This document shows, in pieces, positions 22,657 to 30,741 of a stretch of DNA of 39,009 nucleotides. How positions within the stretch are numbered: position 1 is the stretch's first letter; every line of letters starts with the position of its first letter. This stretch comes from Pseudomonadota bacterium (GTDB taxonomy: Bacteria; Pseudomonadota; Gammaproteobacteria; Burkholderiales; Thiobacillaceae), in the NCBI GenBank assembly GCA_021847835.1, contig JAJZPR010000017.1, positions 7,870 to 46,878 of the forward strand, in the 5' to 3' direction. The translations under genes were made by a program, and so were the position numbers. Under the pieces are notes generated by a model, which did not search any database, was not told the DNA's origin, and was given only the letters and a program-made list of their open reading frames with translations.

Positions 22657-24066
22657 TCAGGCGCCGGCTAGGCGGTCGTCCTCGCTCACGAACCACCTGA
22701 GCTTGTGGTGCAGGCTCACGACCTTGCCGACGATGATGAGCGTGGGCGGCTTCAGCTGGGCTTCCACTGCCAATCCAGGCAGGGTTTCAAGGGTGCCGGT
22801 GACCACGCGCTGGTGCGGCGTGGTGCCCTGCTGCACAATGGCCGCGGGCGTCTGCGGCGAAAGGCCGTGCCTGACCAGTTCCTGCGCCAGCACCGGCAGG
22901 CCCTGCAGGCCCATGTAGATGACGATGGTCTGGTTGGGCTTGGCCATCGCGTCCCAGTCCAGGTTGGGGGTATCGTCCTTGAGGTGGCCGGTGACGAAGG
23001 TGACCGACTGCGCGTAATCGCGGTGGGTCAGCGGAATGCCGGCATAGGAGGCCACGCCCGCCGCCGCGGTGATGCCGGGCACCACCTGGAAAGGCACGCC
23101 ATGGTCGACCAGGGTTTCGATCTCTTCGCCGCCGCGCCCGAAGATGAAAGGATCGCCGCCCTTGAGGCGCAGCACGCGCTTGCCTTCCTTGGCCAGACGC
23201 ACCAGCATCATGTTGATGTCTTCCTGCGGCACGGCGTGGTTCGCGCGCTTCTTGCCCACGTAGATGCGTTCGGCATCGCGCCGGCACATGTCGAGGATGG
23301 GCTCGGAAACCAGGTTGTCGTGCACCACCACGTCGGCCTGCTGCATGAGGCGCAGCGCGCGGAAGGTCAGCAGATCCGGGTTGCCCGGGCCGGCGCCGAC
23401 CAGGTAGACCTCGCCCTGCGGGGCCTCGTCCTTCTCGCTGTCGAGCGTGTGCTGCAGCAGTTTGGCGGCATCGCCTTCCCTGCCGGAGAACACCAGCTCC
23501 GCCACCGGGCCCTGCAAGGCCTTCTCCCAGAAAATGCGGCGCATGGGCGCATGGCTGAACTTGGCCTTGACCTTCTCGCGAAAGCTTTCGGCCAGGTGCG
23601 CGAGACGCCCGTAGCTCGCCGGAATCAGGGTTTCCAGCCGTGCGCGCAAGAGCCGCGCCAGCACCGGCGAGGCGCCGCCGGTGCCGATGGCCACGATCAT
23701 GGGCGAGCGGTCGAGGATGGCCGGCAGCACAAAGCTGCACAAGGCCGGCTTGTCCACCACATTGACCGGCAGATGGCGCGCGCGCGCCGCCGCGAACACC
23801 TGCCGGTCGATGGCATCGTCCTCGGCCGCGCCGATGACCAGCTCCATGCCGTCCAGCAGGCTGGCGGCAAAGGCAGTGCACTTGTGGCGGATGCGCTCCG
23901 GTTCCTTGATATCGGCAAAGGCCGCAGCCAGTTCGCCGTCATGCGCGACACAGACATTGGCGCCGGCGCTCACCAGCATGGCGGATTTGCGCGCGGCGGT
24001 TTCGCCGCCGCCGACGACGAGGCAGGTCTTGCCGCGCAGATCGAGGAAGATGGGAAGGAAGTTCAT
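22657..24066 (-). CDS. cysG: Siroheme synthase CysG (trifunctional)
   Basis: A 469-residue protein joining the precorrin-2 dehydrogenase/ferrochelatase module (residues 1 to about 205; NAD motif VVGGGETAARK at 17-27) to the uroporphyrinogen III methyltransferase module. The latter carries VGAGPGNPDLLTFRA, LRLKGGDPFIFGRGGEE and VVPGITAAAGVASYAGIPLTHR. It makes siroheme from uroporphyrinogen III. Downstream of dsrN and dsrR it should supply siroheme for DsrAB. It is separated from dsrR by a 156-bp gap with an inverted repeat and is followed by a strong terminator. Confidence 0.96.
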   Translation of the reverse strand: MNFLPIFLDLRGKTCLVVGGGETAARKSAMLVSAGANVCVAHDGELAAAFADIKEPERIRHKCTAFAASLLDGMELVIGAAEDDAIDRQVFAAARARHLPVNVVDKPALCSFVLPAILDRSPMIVAIGTGGASPVLARLLRARLETLIPASYGRLAHLAESFREKVKAKFSHAPMRRIFWEKALQGPVAELVFSGREGDAAKLLQHTLDSEKDEAPQGEVYLVGAGPGNPDLLTFRALRLMQQADVVVHDNLVSEPILDMCRRDAERIYVGKKRANHAVPQEDINMMLVRLAKEGKRVLRLKGGDPFIFGRGGEEIETLVDHGVPFQVVPGITAAAGVASYAGIPLTHRDYAQSVTFVTGHLKDDTPNLDWDAMAKPNQTIVIYMGLQGLPVLAQELVRHGLSPQTPAAIVQQGTTPHQRVVTGTLETLPGLAVEAQLKPPTLIIVGKVVSLHHKLRWFVSEDDRLAGA

Positions 24067-24096
24067 AACCGAATTAAGCAGACTTAAAGCAAATCA

Positions 24097-24211
24097 GCCA
24101 CAGAGAACACAGAGGACACAGAGATGGAATTGTGCAAGTGCCATTGATCCCTTGCCGGCAGCCACCTTCGATTCACCGGCTTTTCTCTGTGTCCTCTGTG
24201 GCTTGTTTTTT
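24097..24211. repeat. Inverted repeat of CACAGAG-type units between dsrR and cysG
   Basis: The left arm (24097-24124) contains CACAGAGAACACAGAGG-like units and the right arm (24181-24211) the complementary TCTCTGTGTCCTCTGTGG followed by a T-run. The arms enclose about 55 bp. The same element, with slightly different units, sits between dsrN and dsrP. Confidence 0.8.
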
Positions 24212-24222
24212 CCGCTGGCCAA

Positions 24223-24624
24223 TCAGCGGCTGGAGCCGCAGCCGCCGGAACCGCAACCGCCGCTGCCGCAGCCGCCGCCACTGCCGGAGCTGGAGCTGGA
24301 GCCGCAGCCACCGCCGCCACCGCTGATCGGGCCGGTATCGTTGGGATTCATGAACACGAACAGCGGCTCGCCGTTTTCCTCGACGAAATCGACGGTCACG
24401 CCGTTCAGCAGCTCGGCGCTGTGCTCGTTGACGAGCAGGGTAATGCCTTCGACCACGACGGTCTTGTCGTTTTCGCGCTCGTTGTCCATGCCCATGGCGT
24501 ATTCGATGGAACCATCGAATGCGCGGCGGCGCGCGGCGATGCGCAGGGCCAGACCCTCGAAGGAGGCCTCGGGCGGGATCGCCGACTGGATCTGGTGTAC
24601 GGCGGCTGGGGTCAGGGTAATCAT
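24223..24624 (-). CDS. dsrR: DsrR, A-type scaffold-like protein with Cys-rich tail
   Basis: A 133-residue protein. Residues 1-98 have the IscA-like fold (MITLTPAAVHQIQSAI, LRIAARRRAFDGSIEYAMGMD, GVTVDFVEENGEPLFVFMNPN). The first cysteine of true A-type scaffolds is absent (AFDGS instead of a GCxG-like segment), as in A. vinosum DsrR, which is needed for sulfur oxidation but does not bind Fe-S in the usual way. Unusually, the last 32 residues form a Gly/Ser tail with Cys107, Cys119, Cys124 and Cys129 in CGSGG repeats. It lies 22 bp after dsrN, same strand. Confidence 0.85.
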   Translation of the reverse strand: MITLTPAAVHQIQSAIPPEASFEGLALRIAARRRAFDGSIEYAMGMDNERENDKTVVVEGITLLVNEHSAELLNGVTVDFVEENGEPLFVFMNPNDTGPISGGGGGCGSSSSSGSGGGCGSGGCGSGGCGSSR

Positions 24625-24646
24625 GATTTCTCCAAGTTGATTAAGG

Positions 24647-26044
24647 TCAGGCAGCAGCCTGTCTGGAAACAGACCCTGCGGATTTGCACTTCTCCACCAG
24701 AGCCAGGAAACGCTTCACCCAGGAAAACCGACGGGTGGAACGCAAATGCGTGTAGGACGCCAACAAGTTCTTGTATACCAGGCCATCGCGCCTGCCGTCG
24801 ATGCCGTAACCGCGCGACACTTCGTAGGCATACGTGAGGCCGTCAGGCAGATTCTCAAGGCTGGAATAGTGAAATTCGTGCGCATGGATGTCGTCTTCCG
24901 GCGCCGCGCTGTTCCACGGGCTGGCACCGGTTTCCTTGAGCCGCACATAGCCGCGGCCGACGGGACGATCGTGCATGACCACGTCGCCCGGAATCACGCC
25001 GGCCATGGCATGGGTCTTGCCCTTCCAGCTCATCGAGCGCGCCAGGTACATGAGGCCGCCGCACTCGGCGTAGGCCGGCAGGCCGTTGTCGATGGCCTGC
25101 CTGATCTCGCTGCGCAGGCTGGCGTTGGCTTCCAGTTCGGCCATGAAGGACTCGGGAAAACCGCCGCCGATGACGAGGCCGTCGATGGCGGGCAGTTGCG
25201 TATCCCGCATGGCGTTGATGGGCACCAGTTCCGCCCCGCCTTCGCGCAGCGCTTCGAGATCGTCTTCGTAATAGAAGCCAAAGGCGGCATCACGCATGAT
25301 GCCGATGCGCAATTTGCGCGAAGCGGGCGGGACGGGCGGCATGACCAGATCGGTCCGCACCTGCCCCCGGGTCAGCGCCAGGAGGCGGTCCAGATCAACC
25401 TGTTCTGCCACCCGCTTTGCGATCTGGCGAACCTGATCATCGGCCTCCCCCGCCTCGTTGCTCGGAATCAGGCCCAGATGGCGTTCGAGAATCTGCATGC
25501 CTGCCTCGCGCTGCACCGCGCCGATCACCGGCACGTCGGTATAGTGCTCGATCACCGCGCGCAGCTTGCTTTCATGACGGCTGCCGCCAAGCTGGTTGAG
25601 GATGACGCCGGCGATGCGGATGTCGCGGTCGAAAGCCTGATAGCCGAGAATCAGGGGCGCCACCCCGCGCGTCATGCCGCGCGCATCGATCACCAGCACG
25701 ACGGGGATGTCCAGCAGCTTGGCAAGCGCGGCATTGCTGTTGCTGCCGTCGAGATCGAGGCCGTCATAGAGCCCCTTGTTGCCCTCGACCAGCGCCACTT
25801 CCGCGCCGGCTGCCTGGGTCTCGAAGACCTCGCGCACCTCGTCCTGGCCCATCAGGTAGAAATCGAGGTTGTGGCAGGGGCTGCGGCTCGCGCGCGTGAG
25901 CCACATGGGATCGATATAATCCGGGCCCTTCTTGTAGGGCTGCACCTTGAGCCCGCGCTCGGTGAGCGCCGCGCACAGGCCGATGCTCAGGGTGGTCTTC
26001 CCCGAGGACTTGTGGGCGGCGGATATCAGGAAGCGCGATTGCAT
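24647..26044 (-). CDS. dsrN: DsrN, siroheme amidase (CbiA-like amidotransferase)
   Basis: A 465-residue glutamine amidotransferase homologous to cobyrinate a,c-diamide synthase. The N-terminal ATP-binding domain has the P-loop HKSSGKTT (residues 11-18) and YKKGPDYIDP. The C-terminal glutaminase domain has the nucleophile in AYAECGGLMYL (Cys328). In A. vinosum DsrN is required for mature siroheme-amide DsrAB. Here it is separated from dsrP by 226 bp containing a hairpin and a repeat, so it may have its own transcription or depend on read-through. Confidence 0.93.
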   Translation of the reverse strand: MQSRFLISAAHKSSGKTTLSIGLCAALTERGLKVQPYKKGPDYIDPMWLTRASRSPCHNLDFYLMGQDEVREVFETQAAGAEVALVEGNKGLYDGLDLDGSNSNAALAKLLDIPVVLVIDARGMTRGVAPLILGYQAFDRDIRIAGVILNQLGGSRHESKLRAVIEHYTDVPVIGAVQREAGMQILERHLGLIPSNEAGEADDQVRQIAKRVAEQVDLDRLLALTRGQVRTDLVMPPVPPASRKLRIGIMRDAAFGFYYEDDLEALREGGAELVPINAMRDTQLPAIDGLVIGGGFPESFMAELEANASLRSEIRQAIDNGLPAYAECGGLMYLARSMSWKGKTHAMAGVIPGDVVMHDRPVGRGYVRLKETGASPWNSAAPEDDIHAHEFHYSSLENLPDGLTYAYEVSRGYGIDGRRDGLVYKNLLASYTHLRSTRRFSWVKRFLALVEKCKSAGSVSRQAAA

Positions 26045-26066
26045 AAAATCTTAAAATTTAACTTCA

Positions 26067-26166
26067 AGCCACAGAGGACACAGAGAGAAACCCCGCGAGC
26101 CCGAAACCTGGCCAGCCATAGGCCTTTTTTTCTCTGTGACCTCTGTACTCTCTGTGGCTGGTTTTT
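26067..26166. repeat. Inverted repeat of CACAGAG-type units between dsrP and dsrN
   Basis: The left arm (26067-26090, CCACAGAGGACACAGAGAG) faces the right arm (about 26124-26166, TCTCTGTGACCTCTGTACTCTCTGTGG, then a T-run). It is a sister copy of the element at 24097-24211, so dsrN with dsrR is bracketed by two copies. No gene is seen in this 226-bp gap. Confidence 0.8.
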
Positions 26167-26212
26167 TCGTGTCTTGCCGAAACGCCTAAAACCAGAACCC
26201 CAGAAGGCAAAC

Positions 26213-26232
26213 AAGGGCGCTTGCGCGCCCTT
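26213..26232 (-). terminator. Hairpin after dsrP
   Basis: AAGGGCGC and GCGCCCTT pair around TTGC, 38 bp past the dsrP stop. The T-rich run after it on the minus strand is short (TTGTTT), so it is a weak terminator or a processing/stabilising hairpin. Confidence 0.5.
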
Positions 26233-26270
26233 TGTCTTGCGTTAGGCACCGGTCTTCTGGCCGGCATCCT

Positions 26271-27476
26271 TCACTTCCTGGCGTGCGGATCAGCCACTTC
26301 ATCCGCCAGACTTTCCGGCAGCACGCGCAGGATCTTCACGGCGAAGACTACCATCGCCAGGGCGATGGCGAAGCCGCCAATGCCCAGCATCCACTCCCAG
26401 TGGCTGGGGGTGTAGGCATGAATCTGGCCGTCGAAGAAGCTGCTCCTTTCGACAAATCCGGGGAACAGCTCCAGCGGATAGGCCTGACCGCCGATGATGG
26501 TGACGTACATCTGCGCCAGCGCGCCGAGCACGATCATCACGGCAGCGGCGGCGATCGCGGTGCGGTTGGCACGCGTATTCGGCGCCACCATCAGGATGAA
26601 GGGAATGGCATAGCCGATCACCACCTGGCCGAGCCAGAACAGCACAGTGTAGACGCCGCCGTCGAGCAGGATGAAGCGCTCGAATTCCCACTGCTTGGCA
26701 AAATAGAGGTTGGTCAGGTGATAGACAAAGGTCATGTAGAACGAAGCGGCGATGAAAATCAGCAGCATGTTCTTCAGCCGGCGCAGCACTTCGGCACCCA
26801 GCGGGCGCTGGCCCCAGACGTAGGCAGCCATCAGCACCAACACGTAGACGGCGGTGCCGTAGAGCAGCGAAAAGACGATCAGCTTCGGCGCCAACAGCGC
26901 AGTGGCATAAGCCTGACGCGCGACCAGGAAGCCGAAAATGAGGCCGGTGCCGGTGGTAAGCACGAGACGCCAGATAAAGGCGCCATAGGCGGCGAAGGCG
27001 TAGAACGGCTTCGCGGTCTTGTCGAGCATGGTCCACAGGTAAGCGGCCGCAAAGCCGAAGAAGCCGCTGTACAGCACCACGTTCCAGGAGAACACCGATG
27101 TCGGATTCACTTCCCAGGCGGTGATGATGGCGCGGTCGGCGCGGCCCAGGTCCAGCATCAGCACGGCCAGGCCGCCCGCGAGCAAGGCGATGGCCAGCAG
27201 CGCGGACAGCGGCGCCAGCGGCTTGTAGGCCTTCTTGCCGAACACGCCGGCGACCGAAGCCACGTTGAGCGCGCCGGAGGCGGCGACGATGAGGAACACG
27301 GCAAACACATGCGGCAGGCCCCACACGATCTGGTTGTTCATGCCGGTGATGACATGGCCATGGTGCTCCATGTTGTAGGCGGCGAACAGGCCGATCAGAA
27401 TCAGGGCGCCGAGGCCGCCCAGCAGCGCCCAGTAGCCGGTGCTGTTTCCTTCGATTTCGCGATTGATGATTTGCAT
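26271..27476 (-). CDS. dsrP: DsrP, NrfD-like membrane subunit
   Basis: A 401-residue integral membrane protein with about ten transmembrane helices and the polysulfide reductase/NrfD pattern (start EGNSTGYWALLGGLGALILIGL; GHVITGMNNQIVWGLPHVFAVFLIVAASGALNVASV). As part of the DsrMKJOP complex it exchanges electrons with quinone in the inner membrane. It starts three bases after the dsrO stop, so the two are coupled. The soluble C-terminus is short. Length matches the family. Confidence 0.95.
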   Translation of the reverse strand: MQIINREIEGNSTGYWALLGGLGALILIGLFAAYNMEHHGHVITGMNNQIVWGLPHVFAVFLIVAASGALNVASVAGVFGKKAYKPLAPLSALLAIALLAGGLAVLMLDLGRADRAIITAWEVNPTSVFSWNVVLYSGFFGFAAAYLWTMLDKTAKPFYAFAAYGAFIWRLVLTTGTGLIFGFLVARQAYATALLAPKLIVFSLLYGTAVYVLVLMAAYVWGQRPLGAEVLRRLKNMLLIFIAASFYMTFVYHLTNLYFAKQWEFERFILLDGGVYTVLFWLGQVVIGYAIPFILMVAPNTRANRTAIAAAAVMIVLGALAQMYVTIIGGQAYPLELFPGFVERSSFFDGQIHAYTPSHWEWMLGIGGFAIALAMVVFAVKILRVLPESLADEVADPHARK

Positions 27477-27479
27477 GGA

Positions 27480-28205
27480 TCAGATCCCCGTGTAGCGCAC
27501 GCCGGTATTCAGGCCGAGGTCGGCGCGAATTTCCTTGCTGGCATAGGTTGCCAGACGCTGGGCGATTTCGCTGCTGGCGTCGTTCAGGTCGCCGAACAGG
27601 ATGGCCTGCTCGGGGCAGGCTTCTGCGCAGGCGGTGGTGTTGTCGCCGCGATCGACCTTGTGCACGCACAGTGTGCAGGATTCGACGCAGCCCTTGCCGC
27701 GCGGCATGTGCGGCAGCTGATTTTCGAGATCCTCATGCACCAGCGAGCGCGCCTTGTACGGGCAGGCCATCATGCAGTAACGGCAGCCGATGCAGATGTG
27801 GCGATCGACCAGCACGATGCCGTCCTCGCGCTTGAAGGAAGCACCGGTCGGGCACACATCCACGCAGGGCGGGTGTTCGCAGTGCTGACACATCACCGGC
27901 AGCGAATGCTGCGCGCCGGTCTTCTTGTTGGTGAGCTCGACCTTGCGGATCCATTGCGAATCCTGCAGCCCGGTCTTGCCGGAGAGGCCATTCTCGGTGT
28001 TGCAGGCGGTCACGCACTCGGTGCAGCCGGTGGCGCACTTGGTGGTGTCGATCAGCAGGCCCCAGCGGTTGCGGCCGCTCACGGCCTCTTCGGGCGCACG
28101 ACTGTGCGCCATTTCCACCAGCATCACGCCGGGCACCAGGGCGGCGCCCGCGGTGGCCAGCGCACCGCCCAGGAAACGGCGGCGATACTGTTCGAAATTG
28201 TTCAT
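27480..28205 (-). CDS. dsrO: DsrO, periplasmic iron-sulfur protein
   Basis: A 241-residue ferredoxin-like protein with a twin-arginine signal (RRRFLGG at residues 8-14, then a hydrophobic Ala-rich stretch), so it is exported folded. Four cysteine groups suit several [4Fe-4S] clusters: CATGCTECVTAC, CQHCEHPPCVDVC, CIGCRYCMMAC and CVESCTLC with CAEAC. It links cytochrome DsrJ to DsrP. The ATG at 28205 overlaps the dsrJ stop (ATGA). A longer in-frame extension upstream is dsrJ sequence and is rejected. Confidence 0.94.
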   Translation of the reverse strand: MNNFEQYRRRFLGGALATAGAALVPGVMLVEMAHSRAPEEAVSGRNRWGLLIDTTKCATGCTECVTACNTENGLSGKTGLQDSQWIRKVELTNKKTGAQHSLPVMCQHCEHPPCVDVCPTGASFKREDGIVLVDRHICIGCRYCMMACPYKARSLVHEDLENQLPHMPRGKGCVESCTLCVHKVDRGDNTTACAEACPEQAILFGDLNDASSEIAQRLATYASKEIRADLGLNTGVRYTGI

Positions 28206-28723
28206 TTGAGCACCCCCGCGATGTCTTTTACCGAAAGGGGAGAATCCAGCTTGGACGGCTTGCCACCCGAATGGTGGCGCATGCTGGCCGCAGTTTGCGA
28301 GCCGGGGCCGCCTGTCGTGGAAACGATGGGATGCGCTGCGCCATTGCCCTCGGGCTTGCTGGAATGGCATTGGAAGCAGTCGATCTTGACTGCCGCATAG
28401 CTGTGGCAGCTCTGGCAGAAGTTGTCCTTGCCCAGCACCGTGCGTTCGCCTTTTTCATTTGGCGTGGCATGGCATTCGATGCAGTTCTTCAGACTGTACT
28501 GCTTGGTGCGGATGCCCTCGTGCACGGTCTTGTCGCGTTGATGGTTCAACACCTTCATGTGGTTTTTGCGCATGAACTCGGTGTCTTCCACGCACTGCTC
28601 GCCCTTTGCCTTTTGAATCACAGGCTTGGGCACGCCCGCGCTGTCACCCGCTGATGCCAGCGGGGACAGCGCGACCAGAATGCCCAGGGCAGCGGATTTA
28701 AGCCAGCTTGCCAGCATCTTCAT
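28202..28723 (-). CDS. dsrJ: DsrJ, periplasmic triheme cytochrome c
   Basis: A 173-residue cytochrome with a signal peptide (residues 1-25, cleavage near ASA-GD) and three CxxCH haem sites: CIECH (81-85), CQSCH (103-107) and CFQCH (116-120). An extra Cys44 (EQCVEDTEFMRKNHM) fits the unusual His/Cys haem ligation reported for DsrJ of A. vinosum. It sits in the periplasm as part of DsrMKJOP. It starts 15 bp after the dsrL stop. Confidence 0.95.
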   Translation of the reverse strand: MKMLASWLKSAALGILVALSPLASAGDSAGVPKPVIQKAKGEQCVEDTEFMRKNHMKVLNHQRDKTVHEGIRTKQYSLKNCIECHATPNEKGERTVLGKDNFCQSCHSYAAVKIDCFQCHSSKPEGNGAAHPIVSTTGGPGSQTAASMRHHSGGKPSKLDSPLSVKDIAGVLK

Positions 28724-28738
28724 CCCTTGTCAGTTTAC

Positions 28739-30700
28739 TTATTCGCCCATGCCCATCTGGATGTAGCCGGTGGGGCAGACATCCGCGCAGATGTGGCAGC
28801 CGATGCACTTGGTGTAGTCGGTGTCGACATAGCGGCCGGTGGCGCGCTCGTTCTTCTTCACGCGGAACACCGCCGTCTGCGGGCAGTACACCACGCAGTT
28901 GTCGCACTCGAAGCACAGGCCGCAGGACATGCAGCGCTTGGCTTCGGCAACCACTTCCTTCTCTGACAGCAGCTTCAGGCGCTCCTCGAAGTTGCCCAGC
29001 GCCTCTTCGGCGGTCAGGTGCACCATGTCGCGCTTCTTGCGGTCTTCGTACATGAAGTGGCCGAGGAACAGCTCGTTGGCCGGAATCACGTACTTGGCGG
29101 AACGGTCTTCGTAGTTGTGCACCGCGAACTTGGCAGAGGAGGTGCCCCAGTCCTGCTGGTGGTTGTACTCTTCGATGGTCAGGCCGGACTCGACCATCTT
29201 GCGCATCAGGTCGAAACGGTGCGCGTCCACCTTGGGACGCTTGCCCAGCTCGGTGGTGCCCTGACGCAGGAAGGCGTCGATGCCGTCCGCAGCGATGGAG
29301 GCATGGCCGATGGCGGTGGTCAGCAGGTGCGGCTTGATCACGTCGCCGCCCACGAAGATGTGCGGCTTGCCGGGGAAGCGGTAGTTGCCGTCCGGCTTGA
29401 TCAGGCCCTTGTTGTTGTTGAACTGCTCGAGGCCGGTGAAATCCACGGCCTGGCCGATGGCGGAAACGATCAGGTCGGCGGGCAGGTCCTGCTCGGTGCC
29501 TTCCTTGATGATGGTCTCGCCTTTGACGACATCGAACTCGGCCACGCGCAGCGCGGTGGCGCGGCCGTCGGCACCGACCACGACGCCGATCGGGGTCACG
29601 CCGCCGATGATCTTGATGCCTTCTTCCAGGGCATGCTCGATCTCGTGCTTGTTGGCGTTCATCTTGTCCATGGTGGCGCGGGAAACCAGCACCACTTCCG
29701 CACCTTCACGCGCGGAAATCTTGGCCACGTCGTGCGCGGCATGGCCGGCCAGCACGTTCTCGGGACGGTCGAGGTCGGTGACGTTGGTGATGTTGCCCAG
29801 ACGGCGGGCAACGGTCGCCACGTCGATGGAGGTGTCGCCGCCGCCGATCACGACCACGCGGTCGCCGACGTGCTGCAGGCGGCCGTCGTTGAAGGCTTTC
29901 AGGAAGGCCATGGCGGTCACGCAGTTGGGGGCCTCGGCGCCGGGAACCGGCAGCGCGCGGCCGCTCTGGGCGCCCATGGACATGAAGATGGCATCGAATT
30001 CCTTTTCCAGGTCTTCGAACTTGACGTCGGAGCCGACGCGGGTCTTCATGCGGGTTTCCACGCCCAGGTCCAGGATGCGCTGGATCTCGCCGTCGAGGAT
30101 GTGGCGCGGGGTGCGGAAGCCGGGAATGCCGTAGCGCATCATGCCGCCCAGAAACTCGTGCTCGTCGAAAATGGTGCAGCTGTGGCCCTTGAGAGCGAGC
30201 TGGTAGGCGGCCGCCAGGCCGGCGGGGCCGCCGCCGATGATGGCGACTTTCTTGCCGGAAGGCTGGACGTCGTCGGGACGCTTGAACGCCAGCTTGTTCT
30301 CGATGGCGTAGTCGCCCAGGAAATGCTCGACGGAGTTGATGCCGACATGGTCTTCAACCTGGTTGCGGTTGCAGCCGGATTCGCAGGGCGCCGGGCAGAC
30401 GCGGCCCATCACCGAGGGGAAGGGGTTGGCTTCGGCGATGCGTCGGAAACCGTATTCCTGCCAGTTCATGCCTGCCGGCGGCTTCTCGATGCCGCGCACG
30501 ATGTTGAGGTAGCCGCGGATGTCTTCGCCGGCCGGGCAGGAAGCCTGGCAGGGCGGGGAGGACAGCATGTACTCGGGACACTTGTGAGTGTGGTCGGCAT
30601 CGAAGATCCATTCGCTGCCCTTGCGGTACTGGCTGGTTTCACCGTCCTTGAACTTGCGGAAGGTAAGGCCTTTTTTCACGTCATCGGAAGTGGTCGACAT
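28739..30700 (-). CDS. dsrL: DsrL, iron-sulfur flavoprotein
   Basis: A 653-residue cytoplasmic flavoprotein related to the glutamate synthase small subunit. The N-terminal cysteines (Cys41, 51, 55, 102, 106, 110) match its Fe-S region, the FAD motif is VAIIGGGPAGLAAAYQLA (from residue 152) and the NAD(P) motif is VVIGGGDTSIDVATVARRLG. A two-cluster ferredoxin domain ends the protein (CMSCGLCFECDNCVVYC and CIGCHICADVC, residues 590-643). DsrL passes electrons from DsrAB to NAD(P)+ and is essential for sulfur oxidation in A. vinosum. I use ATG 30700, preceded by AGGAGAG; the 15-residue upstream extension lacks a ribosome site. Confidence 0.95.
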   Translation of the reverse strand: MSTTSDDVKKGLTFRKFKDGETSQYRKGSEWIFDADHTHKCPEYMLSSPPCQASCPAGEDIRGYLNIVRGIEKPPAGMNWQEYGFRRIAEANPFPSVMGRVCPAPCESGCNRNQVEDHVGINSVEHFLGDYAIENKLAFKRPDDVQPSGKKVAIIGGGPAGLAAAYQLALKGHSCTIFDEHEFLGGMMRYGIPGFRTPRHILDGEIQRILDLGVETRMKTRVGSDVKFEDLEKEFDAIFMSMGAQSGRALPVPGAEAPNCVTAMAFLKAFNDGRLQHVGDRVVVIGGGDTSIDVATVARRLGNITNVTDLDRPENVLAGHAAHDVAKISAREGAEVVLVSRATMDKMNANKHEIEHALEEGIKIIGGVTPIGVVVGADGRATALRVAEFDVVKGETIIKEGTEQDLPADLIVSAIGQAVDFTGLEQFNNNKGLIKPDGNYRFPGKPHIFVGGDVIKPHLLTTAIGHASIAADGIDAFLRQGTTELGKRPKVDAHRFDLMRKMVESGLTIEEYNHQQDWGTSSAKFAVHNYEDRSAKYVIPANELFLGHFMYEDRKKRDMVHLTAEEALGNFEERLKLLSEKEVVAEAKRCMSCGLCFECDNCVVYCPQTAVFRVKKNERATGRYVDTDYTKCIGCHICADVCPTGYIQMGMGE

Positions 30701-30741
30701 TGCTGCTCTCCTAAAAAATTTCCAGTCTGTATTATTAACAG

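Noticed and set aside
27480..28370. Extended start of dsrO at 28370
   Set aside because: The extra residues are dsrJ sequence in another frame, and the twin-arginine signal would no longer be N-terminal.
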